Source: an uncultured Collinsella sp. (GTDB lineage: Bacteria; Actinomycetota; Coriobacteriia; Coriobacteriales; Coriobacteriaceae). From it: DNA of 64,000 nt. Made by a program: the position numbers and the translations under genes. Below are positions 1 to 7,236 of the stretch, one piece after another. Numbering within the stretch: the first letter of the stretch is position 1; every line of letters begins with the position of its first letter. The notes under the pieces were generated by a model. That model saw only the letters and a list, made by a program, of their open reading frames with translations. It did not search any database and had not been told where the DNA came from. The stretch covers positions 44,098-108,097 of the forward strand of contig CALKKS010000028.1 of NCBI GenBank assembly GCA_937995345.1. Direction: 5' to 3'.

Positions 1-425
1 CACTTGCCGCCTCGATGCTTGTAAGCTGCGACAATGCACATGCCGTGCACCCCAACCATGCCGAGAAGTGCGATGCCCGCAATCAGGTGGTACTCAACGG
101 CGGCATCGTCATCAAGGAGGCCGCCAACCAGCACTACTGCACCGACGCCTTTAGCCGCGCGGTGTTCCAGGCCATTTGCGATGACGCCGACGTGCCCACG
201 CAGGCCTTTGCCAACAAGAGCGATATGGCCGGCGGTTCTACCCTGGGCAATCTGTCCAATATGCAGGCGAGCATGCATGCCGTGGACGTGGGCCTGCCGC
301 AGCTTGCCATGCACTCGAGCTACGAGACCGGCGGCGTGCGCGACGTGATGTACGCTATCCGCGCCCTCACCGCCTTCTACGAGCGCAACCTAACCATCAA
401 CGGCGCCGAAAGTGTGGAGCTGTAA
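1..425 (+). CDS. M18 family aminopeptidase, C-terminal part (cut by window edge)
   Basis: This is the last ~140 residues of a zinc metallo-aminopeptidase of family M18, a cytosolic enzyme that removes N-terminal residues from peptides. The frame is open from the first bases of the window, so the start lies upstream; the ATG at 15 is internal. Family signatures are visible: the metal-binding segment DNAHAVHPNH, the block NKSDMAGGSTLGN, and near the end the ETGGVRDVMYAIRAL stretch. The stop TAA is followed without a gap by the ATG of the next small gene. Assignment to M18 rests on these three motifs and is strong; substrate preference cannot be read from the fragment. Confidence 0.9.
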   Translation, partial: LAASMLVSCDNAHAVHPNHAEKCDARNQVVLNGGIVIKEAANQHYCTDAFSRAVFQAICDDADVPTQAFANKSDMAGGSTLGNLSNMQASMHAVDVGLPQLAMHSSYETGGVRDVMYAIRALTAFYERNLTINGAESVEL

Positions 426-611
426 ATGCAAGCCGAAGATATGAAGGCCGAGCGCAGGGCCAAACTTATCGAACAGGGCTCGCAGCTGTTCGCCACTGCT
501 TGCCATGAGTCAGGGATCGACGTGTCCAAGGCGCAACCTACGAGCGATGAAGAGCTCAAGCATAGAGCCTATTCGGATCGCTATGACGAGGAGATGGGTT
601 GGCTCCAATAA
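426..611 (+). CDS. small hypothetical protein (61 aa)
   Basis: A short acidic, soluble-looking protein with no membrane segment. Its ATG follows directly on the stop codon of the aminopeptidase, so it is probably translated by coupling and belongs to the same transcript. The sequence is rich in Glu, Lys and Arg at the N-terminus (MKAERRAKLIEQG) and ends DEEMGWLQ. I do not recognise a family. It could also be a chance frame, but the tight spacing and amphipathic helical character favour a real gene. Confidence 0.5.
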   Translation: MQAEDMKAERRAKLIEQGSQLFATACHESGIDVSKAQPTSDEELKHRAYSDRYDEEMGWLQ

Positions 612-660
612 GCGAAGCATTATCACTTTGACGAGAGCGTCGCAGGCAGAACCAGCGTCA

Positions 661-760
661 TGGTGCAAACAAACCTGACCCCATTGCACCAAACTCACAA
701 GGAGTGTCCCCACCTGCCGGCAGGAAAGGAACGTCCCCAGGTGCCAACAATGGCAACACC
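661..760. repeat. degenerate copies of the GGGACAGG-type palindromic repeat
   Basis: TGGTGCAA (661-668) pairs with TTGCACCA (684-691) around a core that reads CAGGTT on the minus strand, as in the better copy at 51046-51078. Directly after it, GTGTCCCCACCTGCCGGCAGG and AACGTCCCCAGGTGCC form a second, eroded inverted arrangement. No gene is visible from 612 to 925 apart from these repeats and the hairpins below. Confidence 0.6.
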
Positions 761-812
761 GCAGGCAGAGGATGGGCAGCGAGCGACGTCCAGGACGAGC
801 AAGTTGGCATGA

Positions 813-853
813 AAAAGGCGAGGCATTGACCTTCTGGTCATGACTCGCCTTTT
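813..853 (+). terminator. hairpin terminator after the aminopeptidase/small-ORF unit
   Basis: AAAAGGCGAG (813-822) pairs with CTCGCCTTTT (844-853), with an inner TGACC/GGTCA stem around TTCT. The T-run at the 3' side supports termination of the plus-strand genes upstream. Confidence 0.6.
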
Positions 854-895
854 GAATGACAAATTGCCGTTCTGGGCGTCGCGCAGCGTCGACCG

Positions 896-923
896 GTTCC
901 GGCGTTTGGCAAAACGCCGGAAC
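896..923 (-). terminator. perfect 12-bp hairpin just after the hydroxyacid dehydrogenase
   Basis: GTTCCGGCGTTT (896-907), loop GGCA, AAACGCCGGAAC (912-923). It lies three bases beyond the stop of the minus-strand gene. There is no strong U-tract, so it may stabilise the 3' end rather than act as a classical terminator. Confidence 0.5.
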
Positions 924-925
924 AA

Positions 926-1861
926 TTAGTGCTCGATCCAGCAGCGCAGGGTCTCGCCGGCCTGCAGGTGACGCAGGTTCTCCGCGGCGATATCGACTAC
1001 GTTGTTGAGCGTGGCCTCCAGGTGGAACCAGCCGGAGATATGCGGCGTGATGAGCATGTTGGGCGCATCCCACAGCGGGCTTGTCTCAGGCAGCGGCTCG
1101 GGGTCGGTGACGTCGACCGCGGCGCCGGCGAGATGTCCCGACTCCAGGGCGGCAATCAGGTCGTCGGCAACCACAAGGTCGCCGCGGCCGCCGTTGGCAA
1201 AGAAGGCGCCCGGCTTCATCGCGGCGAAGAACTCGGCGTTCGCCAGGCCGCGGGTCTCGGGCGTGCTGGGCATAAAGGATGCGACGATGTCGGCCTCGGC
1301 CAGGCGCTCGGGTAGGGCGTCCATGCCGTCCATGTCCTCAAACACGATGGGGTAGACGAGCGGATGGCGCTTGATGCCGCGGACGTGTGCACCCATGCTG
1401 CGGCAGAGCGTGGCGAAGTGGCCGCCGATATCGCCCGCGCCCAGCACGAGCACATTGGCATTTTTGAGCGAAGTGACCGGCCCCAAATCCTCCCAGCGAT
1501 GCTCGCGCTGCAAGTCGTGATAGCCAGGCAGACGCTTCATCATGGAAAGGACCATGGCAAACATGTGCTCGCTCACGGCCTGGCCGTAGGCGCCCACCGA
1601 GCAAGACAGTTTGGCGTCGGCCGGCACGGTGCCGGCGGCAAGGTAGTCGTCATAGCCGGCGGTCTGCAATTGCAACAGCTGGAGATGCTCGCATGCCGTG
1701 AGCATGTCAGGGTCGATGTTGCCCAGGATCACGTCGGCATCGGCGACCTGCTCGCGCGTGGCGGCGTCGGCGCTCGTGTAGATAAAGTCCTCGCCCGGAG
1801 CGCTCGACTCAAGAATTGCGCGATGACGGCCGTTGACGGGCAACAAAACCAGGATGTTCAC
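926..1861 (-). CDS. D-2-hydroxyacid dehydrogenase, NAD(P)-dependent
   Basis: A cytosolic oxidoreductase of the D-isomer-specific 2-hydroxyacid dehydrogenase family, which interconverts 2-keto acids and D-2-hydroxyacids with NAD(P)H. At 311 residues it has the usual length. The Rossmann motif GAGDIGG is at residues 141-147, the catalytic Arg in NGGRGD at ~226, Glu in DPEP at ~255 and His in TPHIS at ~274, so the catalytic triad is complete. The start is GTG at 1861 behind GAGAGGA. The true substrate (glycerate, lactate, phosphoglycerate and so on) is not determinable from sequence; the absence of an ACT domain argues against SerA. Confidence 0.88.
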   Translation of the reverse strand: MNILVLLPVNGRHRAILESSAPGEDFIYTSADAATREQVADADVILGNIDPDMLTACEHLQLLQLQTAGYDDYLAAGTVPADAKLSCSVGAYGQAVSEHMFAMVLSMMKRLPGYHDLQREHRWEDLGPVTSLKNANVLVLGAGDIGGHFATLCRSMGAHVRGIKRHPLVYPIVFEDMDGMDALPERLAEADIVASFMPSTPETRGLANAEFFAAMKPGAFFANGGRGDLVVADDLIAALESGHLAGAAVDVTDPEPLPETSPLWDAPNMLITPHISGWFHLEATLNNVVDIAAENLRHLQAGETLRCWIEH

Positions 1862-1881
1862 AAGCAGTCCTCTCCGCTCAG

Positions 1882-1934
1882 CCTACCAAAAAGGGACAGG
1901 TTTATTTTGGCAGGTTTTATCGGGCAAAACGTTC
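1882..1934. repeat. GGGACAGG-core palindromic repeat, long form
   Basis: CCTACCAAAA (1882-1891) pairs with TTTTGGCAGG (1905-1914) around the core GGGACAGGTTTA, followed by a conserved tail GTTTTATCGGG and AAACGTTC. The same long form recurs at 53668-53719 and, inverted, at 48788-48841. Confidence 0.85.
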
Positions 1935-1940
1935 AAACAA

Positions 1941-1984
1941 AAACGCCGGATGCAAGACGAGCGTGCCCGTCAGCATCCGGCGCA
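1941..1984 (-). terminator. terminator of the methionine aminopeptidase gene
   Basis: On the minus strand CGCCGGATGC pairs with GCATCCGGCG, followed by TTTTTGTTTG. It sits just past the stop of the gene at 1992-2879. Confidence 0.75.
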
Positions 1985-1991
1985 TCCATGG

Positions 1992-2879
1992 TTACCAGCT
2001 GAGCAGCTCGTAGCCGTCCTCGGTCACGACCAGCTGTACCTCGCACTGAGCCGAGTCGCTGCCGTCCTTGGTGCGCACGCACCAGCCGTCGCCCTTGCTG
2101 ATCTTAATGTCGGGCTTACCGGCGTTGACCATGGGCTCGATGGTAAAGACCATGCCCGGCACCATGATGGTGTCCACGTCGGGCGCCTCGGTGGTAAAGC
2201 CGACGAACGGGTCCTCGTGGAACTCCTTACCGATGCCGTGTCCACCGTACTCGCGCACCACGCTAAAGCCGGCGTCCTCGACCGTCTTTTGCACGGCCTC
2301 GGCCATAACGGACAGCGGTAGCCATGGCTTGACGGCCGCCAGACCCGCCTCCACGCTGGCACGGGTGACGTCGACCAGGCGCTGGCGCTCGGCCGAGACT
2401 TCGCCGATGCAGAACATGCGGCTCGAGTCGCTAAAGTAGCCGTCTAGGATCGTGGAGCAGTCCACGTTGATGATGTCGCCCTCGTGCAGCACGTCTGTAT
2501 CGCAGGGGATACCGTGGCAGACCACGTCGTTGATCGAGGTACACACGCTCTTGGGATAGCCCTCGTAGTTGAGGTCGGCCGGCGTGCCACCGTGCTCGAC
2601 GGTGTAGTCGTAGATCATCTGGTCGATCTGGTTGGTGGTCATGCCCGCGGCGATGTGCTCGCCTACGTAGTCGAGCACGCCCACGTTGATGGCAGCGGAG
2701 CGCTTGATGCCCTCGATGTCGGCGGGCGTCTTGTAGAGCGTACGGGGCAGAACCTCCCAGCCCTCCTCCCACAGGCGCTCGAGGCGCTCGTCGAAGGCGC
2801 TATGGCATTTCTTATATTTTTTGCCGCTGCCGCACCAGCAAGCGTCGTTGCGGCCGGGTACGGGTCCTTTGTCATACAT
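1992..2879 (-). CDS. map: type I methionine aminopeptidase with N-terminal SEC-C motif
   Basis: Removes the initiator methionine from nascent proteins in the cytosol. The first ~26 residues hold a SEC-C zinc motif (CWCGSGKKYKKCH), which in other long-form MetAPs is thought to help ribosome association. The rest is the pita-bread fold: VCHGIP, the metal ligands in NVDCSTILDGYFSD, GHGIG with its His, EPM, and a final CEVQ segment. At 295 residues it matches SEC-C-bearing MetAPs. The ATG at 2879 follows AAGGAAG at good spacing. It is a single gene with its own terminator at 1941-1984. Confidence 0.95.
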   Translation of the reverse strand: MYDKGPVPGRNDACWCGSGKKYKKCHSAFDERLERLWEEGWEVLPRTLYKTPADIEGIKRSAAINVGVLDYVGEHIAAGMTTNQIDQMIYDYTVEHGGTPADLNYEGYPKSVCTSINDVVCHGIPCDTDVLHEGDIINVDCSTILDGYFSDSSRMFCIGEVSAERQRLVDVTRASVEAGLAAVKPWLPLSVMAEAVQKTVEDAGFSVVREYGGHGIGKEFHEDPFVGFTTEAPDVDTIMVPGMVFTIEPMVNAGKPDIKISKGDGWCVRTKDGSDSAQCEVQLVVTEDGYELLSW

Positions 2880-2931
2880 GGCTAACTTCCTTTCATTCGC
2901 AGCTAGTATAGCCCACCCACGTGTCCATAAA

Positions 2932-2998
2932 AGTTGCGGTGATATAGTTCCGATTTAAGCGGTTTAACAGCACAAATAGGAACTATATCACCGCAACT
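2932..2998. repeat. AGTTGCGGTGA hairpin repeat, copy 1
   Basis: A perfect 20-bp inverted repeat (2932-2951 with 2979-2998; arm starts AGTTGCGGTGATATAG) around a 27-nt loop containing TTAACAGCA. A related element with the same arms' ends and the same AACAGCA loop motif is at 61117-61183. Confidence 0.85.
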
Positions 2999-3038
2999 GA
3001 TGGGGCGGGATGGCGGCACTAGCTGCTGCGCGGTTTTG

Positions 3039-3815
3039 CTAGTAGCTCACCTGGCAGGGGATGCCGAGGGCTTGGACGCGCGCGGCAATGGCGTCGAGTG
3101 CCTCGGGCGCCGCTTTGGCAAGGCCGGCGACTGGTGTCTCGCGCGCCACGGTATAGATGGTTGCTTCCTGCGGACGGATGCGCTCGAGCGCTGCGAGCCA
3201 AGGGCCAACGTACTCTTCGCCGGTGTTGTCGACGGACTCGCCCTGGTATTCACCAGTCAGGAATATCGTCTGGATAATGACGTGCCCGCCAAAGCTCGCG
3301 AACGTCTCGATCTGGTGCTCAACGTCGTAGGGGCCGACGGGCTGGTCGAGCAGCTGGATAAACGCCGGATCGACCGTGTCGAGCTTAAGGATGTTGTCGT
3401 CGACCATCATGAGCGCGTCGTGCACGGCGGGCTGATCGGCGCGCGTACCGTTGGAAAGCACAGCGATCTTGGTGTTCGGCGCCAGCTCGTCGCGCAGCGC
3501 CACGGCACCGGCAATCGCCTGCGGAAACTCCGGTGCGGCGGTGGGCTCGCCGTTGCCGGCAAACGTGATGACATCGGGGAGTTCGCCCTCGGCGGCCATC
3601 TCGCGCAGCTTGGCTTCGAGCGCGTCGAGCACCACGGCGGCGGTGTTATACGACTCGTGGCAGGGACGCTCGGCGTTGAGGCCGTTCTCGCAGTAGATGC
3701 AGTCGAACGTACAAATCTTGCCGCTGGCAGGCATCATGTTGACGCCGAGTGAGAGACCAAGGCGACGGCTGCGGACGGGCCCAAAGATCGGACTGGCATT
3801 CAAAAACGTAGACAT
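3039..3815 (-). CDS. radical SAM protein (COG0731-like)
   Basis: A radical S-adenosylmethionine enzyme of unknown substrate. The cluster-binding motif CTFDCIYC places three cysteines at residues 35, 39 and 42 (CxxxCxxC), and the N-terminal context FGPVRSRRLG is typical of the COG0731/wyosine-synthetase-like branch found in bacteria. I chose the ATG at 3815, where GAGGGG lies at good distance, rather than an upstream codon at 3842. About 258 residues, cytosolic, single gene. The exact reaction is not assigned in this branch and should not be assumed to be tRNA modification. Confidence 0.85.
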   Translation of the reverse strand: MSTFLNASPIFGPVRSRRLGLSLGVNMMPASGKICTFDCIYCENGLNAERPCHESYNTAAVVLDALEAKLREMAAEGELPDVITFAGNGEPTAAPEFPQAIAGAVALRDELAPNTKIAVLSNGTRADQPAVHDALMMVDDNILKLDTVDPAFIQLLDQPVGPYDVEHQIETFASFGGHVIIQTIFLTGEYQGESVDNTGEEYVGPWLAALERIRPQEATIYTVARETPVAGLAKAAPEALDAIAARVQALGIPCQVSY

Positions 3816-3932
3816 AAGAAAGTCCCCTCGTAAAGTTCGCACACCAGCTTATCACCCTGTGAGTGGTTGGGTATGGGGCACCCCGATCAAACTCAAAAGC
3901 GGGACAACAAGCGCCGCTCTGCCGCCGCCCGA

Positions 3933-4469
3933 TTAAGCCTGCTTCCAAACGCCGAGAACTTCGCCAACATATACCGTATGAAAATCGCGCTGAGGGTAGT
4001 TATCGTCGACAAGGCGGCGATCGACAAAGCCATCTTCTACAAGAGGCGCCGCATAGAACTTTTTACAGGTGAGCACGAGCTCCGATTCGGCGATGACGCA
4101 AGCCCCATCGAGCTCGATTGCCGTGAGTTTGAGATGCTCGAGCTTGTCGCCGTCGCGCCCGCTTTTAGCGCCAAGGTAGCCAAGTTCGCGGCGGTGCCCC
4201 TCGCCTAGAAAACAGACGGAGAAGCGGTCGCCATGCTCCATAAGTTCGTGGGTGTAGCGCTGGGGTCGCACAAAGACGGTGACGGTGGAGAGCCCCCGAT
4301 GGGGCGTGCCGTCGCCACGGCGCTCCCAAAGCGACCCCATCTGCCCCCACGAGATAGTCATGGCGTCATGAACGCCGTCTGCACTCCCGCTCACGAGGGC
4401 GGCCCATTCCATGCCAAACTTGGTTACCGGATTTACTTGCAGCGTTTCGATTGCGATTTTCTCCAACAT
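3933..4469 (-). CDS. flavin reductase-like FMN-binding protein
   Basis: A protein of 178 residues with the split-barrel flavin reductase pattern: NPVTKFGMEWAALVSG near the start, then MTISWGQMG, VTVFVRPQRYT and FSVCFLGE, as in the family that binds FMN and resembles NADH:flavin reductases. The frame extends upstream to 4637, but the ATG at 4469 has GAAAGGAAG seven to ten bases before it and begins the conserved domain, so it is the better start. The family includes uncharacterised redox proteins; partner and substrate are unknown. Stands alone on the minus strand. Confidence 0.75.
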   Translation of the reverse strand: MLEKIAIETLQVNPVTKFGMEWAALVSGSADGVHDAMTISWGQMGSLWERRGDGTPHRGLSTVTVFVRPQRYTHELMEHGDRFSVCFLGEGHRRELGYLGAKSGRDGDKLEHLKLTAIELDGACVIAESELVLTCKKFYAAPLVEDGFVDRRLVDDNYPQRDFHTVYVGEVLGVWKQA

Positions 4470-4691
4470 ATTGAGCTTCCTTTCGTGCTGTCGTCTCTTG
4501 AGCGTCTGTGGTCTTGCCTGCGTCCGACTGTTGGGGCTGGCGCTCATAAGCCGGATCAAATCTGCCGGTGACAAATACTGTGATAGTCCAAATATTCTCC
4601 TTCTTACCAGCGACGTAAAGAGGGCACAAAATACCAAGTTGGTTTCCTTTTAGTTAGCGGGATGATGCGAAAGTGATGATTCTAGAACTCA

Positions 4692-4752
4692 AAATCTTGC
4701 AGTCCTACTTTGCAAGATTTAGACTTTCTTGCAGAATAGAACTGCAAGATTT
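4692..4752 (+). promoter_or_regulatory. four alternating CTTGCA half-sites before the ATPase gene
   Basis: AAATCTTGCAG (4692-4702), TTTGCAAGATTT (4709-4720), TTTCTTGCAGA (4725-4735) and CTGCAAGATTT (4742-4752) alternate in orientation and end 9 bases before the ATG at 4762. They would form two tandem palindromes in DNA or a foldable leader in RNA. Likely an autoregulatory site; the binding protein is unknown. Confidence 0.6.
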
Positions 4753-4761
4753 GGAGTCGCC

Positions 4762-6114
4762 ATGCCGTTTAACTCATTGGTGGAGGAGAAAATTCTTGAC
4801 TTTGAGAAGCTCGGTATACCAGAGGTTTTCAATCGCGATCTTAAGCTCCTTCCCATTCAAAAGCCTGCGCGCAACAACCTTGCACAGGTGCTTGTGGGTA
4901 CGCGCCGGTGTGGCAAGACGTTCCGTCTTTTTCAAGAGATGCACGGCATTGTTGCGGCGGGCTATAACCCTCAGAATATTCTGTACTTTAACTTTGAAGA
5001 CGAGCGTCTCAAGCCGTATTCGGCGGCGCTGCTTTCCGATGTGCTCGATACGTTCTTTGCCATGCGTCCCGCGGCAAAGGAAGAAGGGTGTTTCCTCTTT
5101 TTCGATGAGATTCAAGAGGTGCCCGACTGGAGTCTTTTCCTGAGGCGCGTTATCGATTCGACTGAGGCAACGGTCTATGTCACGGGTTCCTCATCAAAGA
5201 TGCTGTCGGCTGAGCTTGCCTCGGAGTTCAGAGGCCGCTCGATTTCCAAAGAGCTGTTCCCGTTGAGTTTTGGTGAGTTCGTTCGTTGGTCGACGGGACA
5301 ATCCGTCAGCGCTTCCGATGGGTTTTCATCGACTGACGCAGCTGTGCTGCGAAATGCGCTTAATGATTATCTACTTCGTGGCGGTTACATCGCAGCGCTC
5401 AAATTGCCCGCCGCCGACGGCATGATACTCATGCAAGAGTACGCGTACCGCACGGCGGCGATGGACGTGATCGAGCGATATAACCTGCGAATGCCGCAAG
5501 TCGCGGTGAGCTTCCTCACCAGGTGCCTCGCCTCGTCTGGACGCGAGCTCTCTGTGAATAAGATCGCGCACGAGTTAAAAAGTCGGGGAGTCTCGACGTC
5601 ACGAGAGACGCTGTCAAGCCTGCTGTCGTATTACGAGGAGGCTTATTTAGTCTTTTCTTTGGGTGATTTGAACCGAGCGCTTGCCGATAACCCTCGTTCT
5701 AGCTCAAAGGTTTATTCGGTCGATCCGGGAATGTTTGCTGCGTTCTCAAAAGCGGCAAGCAAGGAAGTGGGCCAGCGGCTGGAGACAGCGGTGTTCAATA
5801 GGCTCCGTCGTCTAGCACCGGTCGCGCGCACGGGCTCTCTTGCCCGACTGACGTTTGAGCACGAGAAGAAATCTCATGAGATCGATTTTGTGATGGGGGA
5901 TGCCCTACTCGGTGATGCGTATCAGTTGATTCAGGTGAGCACGGAGATAACGAATCCCAAGACGCTGCAGCGTGAGGTGTCAGCCCTTACGGCGGCCATG
6001 TCCAAATACGGCATCGATGAATCGGTTATCGTAACAATGGATACCGAAGATGCGATTGAAACCCAATCGGGAATCATTCGAGTGGTTTCTGCTTGGAAAT
6101 GGCTGATTGACTAA
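4762..6114 (+). CDS. AAA ATPase with C-terminal DUF4143
   Basis: A 450-residue ATP-binding protein of the AAA_14/DUF4143 group common in gut bacteria and archaea. The Walker A motif GTRRCGKT is at residues 46-53 and Walker B FLFFDE at 112-117; the C-terminal part carries the nuclease-like DUF4143 region with HEIDFVMGD and QVS. ATG 4762 has GGAG five bases upstream and is preferred over the TTG at 4729. The gene is preceded by four CTTGCA half-sites. Function of the family is not established; a role in stress, phage or plasmid response has often been guessed. Codon use is less GC-rich than its neighbours, which suggests acquisition. Confidence 0.85.
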   Translation: MPFNSLVEEKILDFEKLGIPEVFNRDLKLLPIQKPARNNLAQVLVGTRRCGKTFRLFQEMHGIVAAGYNPQNILYFNFEDERLKPYSAALLSDVLDTFFAMRPAAKEEGCFLFFDEIQEVPDWSLFLRRVIDSTEATVYVTGSSSKMLSAELASEFRGRSISKELFPLSFGEFVRWSTGQSVSASDGFSSTDAAVLRNALNDYLLRGGYIAALKLPAADGMILMQEYAYRTAAMDVIERYNLRMPQVAVSFLTRCLASSGRELSVNKIAHELKSRGVSTSRETLSSLLSYYEEAYLVFSLGDLNRALADNPRSSSKVYSVDPGMFAAFSKAASKEVGQRLETAVFNRLRRLAPVARTGSLARLTFEHEKKSHEIDFVMGDALLGDAYQLIQVSTEITNPKTLQREVSALTAAMSKYGIDESVIVTMDTEDAIETQSGIIRVVSAWKWLID

Positions 6115-6237
6115 TTGTGCTGCAAGTAAAGGGCGCCAGACGGGTAGAGTAAACGCGTTCGTTTCTGTACAAATGACGCCAAAACAGCCAAGCCACACCT
6201 TGACGCGGCCGGACAGCGTTGACGATAGGACCACAAC

Positions 6238-7035
6238 ATGGATTTTACGGTTGAGAATGCGGGCACCACGATTGCCTGTCGCGAGTATGCCAGACCGGGC
6301 GTGTTGCCCGATGCGCCTGCCCTGGTATGCGTGCACGGTGCCTGCGTCGACGGTGTCTTTTTTGACGGCATCGCCCGCGAGCTCAGCCGCGACTATCGCG
6401 TAATTACCTACGACCGTCGCGGCTGCGGCGAGAGCGGCGATGCTGCGGACGGCCGCTACGACCTCGCCGCTCAGGCCGCCGACCTGCAAGCCGTTATCGA
6501 GTACGTCGGCGCTCCGGCAAACGTGCTCGCGCACAGTGCCGGTACGCTGGTTGTCCTGGAGCTTCTTCGTACAAACCCGGCTGTCGTCTCGCGTGCGATC
6601 CTGCATGAGCCCGCCGTGACGGGCGAGGGCGTTGGCCTGGGCGCGGCTCCCATTTTGCTCGACATGATTGCGGCGGGGAAGGTCTCGAGGGCATTGAGGG
6701 TCTTCTTGGGCGCCATCGGCGAGCCCGACCCCGAAGCTCCCAAAACAACCGAGGCGGAAGCCAAGCACGCCCTGCGCAACGGGCGCAGCTTTATGGCAAA
6801 CGAATATGAGGCCACCATGACCTATGTCCCCGATTGGGGCCGCGTTCGCGCATCAAAGGCCATGGCCGCCGTGCTCTTGGGCGAGCTCTCGATCGGCACG
6901 ACCCGCGAGGCAGGCACACAGACGGCGGCAGAGCTACTAGGCTGCCCGCTCGTGACGATTCCCGGCGCGCATAATGGCCTGCGTGACCGCCCAGCGCCGG
7001 CGGCCCAGGCCGTCCGCGGAATCCTGGGGTCGTAG
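6238..7035 (+). CDS. alpha/beta hydrolase
   Basis: A cytosolic alpha/beta-hydrolase-fold protein of 265 residues. The nucleophile Ser is in AHSAG at residue ~100, the oxyanion region VHGACVDG at 32-39, and YDRRGCGESG at 59-68 matches the family; the catalytic His is probably in GAHNGLRDRP near the C-terminus. No signal peptide. The substrate is not recognisable. It stands alone between the ATPase and the HD-GYP gene and has no clear operon partner. Confidence 0.85.
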   Translation: MDFTVENAGTTIACREYARPGVLPDAPALVCVHGACVDGVFFDGIARELSRDYRVITYDRRGCGESGDAADGRYDLAAQAADLQAVIEYVGAPANVLAHSAGTLVVLELLRTNPAVVSRAILHEPAVTGEGVGLGAAPILLDMIAAGKVSRALRVFLGAIGEPDPEAPKTTEAEAKHALRNGRSFMANEYEATMTYVPDWGRVRASKAMAAVLLGELSIGTTREAGTQTAAELLGCPLVTIPGAHNGLRDRPAPAAQAVRGILGS

Positions 7036-7190
7036 CAGTCGCGCCAACCCACTCGCAAGCGTTTCGGCGGTGTTAACAAACGCCCCCAAAACCTTGCGCC
7101 TGCACCTCCAAACATACCGTCTGCCAACTCATGAAAATGTAACGGTATTCACGTGCTTACCTGCATCGACAAGATGCTACCCTTGTACCA

Positions 7191-7212
7191 TTTGATACCA
7201 ACTGCTATCAAA
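7191..7212 (+). promoter_or_regulatory. palindrome upstream of the HD-GYP gene
   Basis: TTTGATA (7191-7197), 8-bp spacer, TATCAAA (7206-7212). It lies 25 bp before the ATG at 7237 in the only AT-rich part of the 200-bp intergenic region, and is a plausible operator or promoter element. No gene is seen from 7036 to 7236. Confidence 0.4.
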
Positions 7213-7236
7213 CGCAACGATTGAAAGGGCCCCCAT

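Noticed and set aside
510..1073. Minus-strand frame of 187 codons spanning the intergenic repeats
   Set aside because: Crosses repeats, terminator hairpins and the end of the dehydrogenase gene; no ribosome site.
5980..6768. 262-codon minus-strand frame over the hydrolase gene
   Set aside because: Overlaps two well-supported plus-strand genes and lacks motifs.
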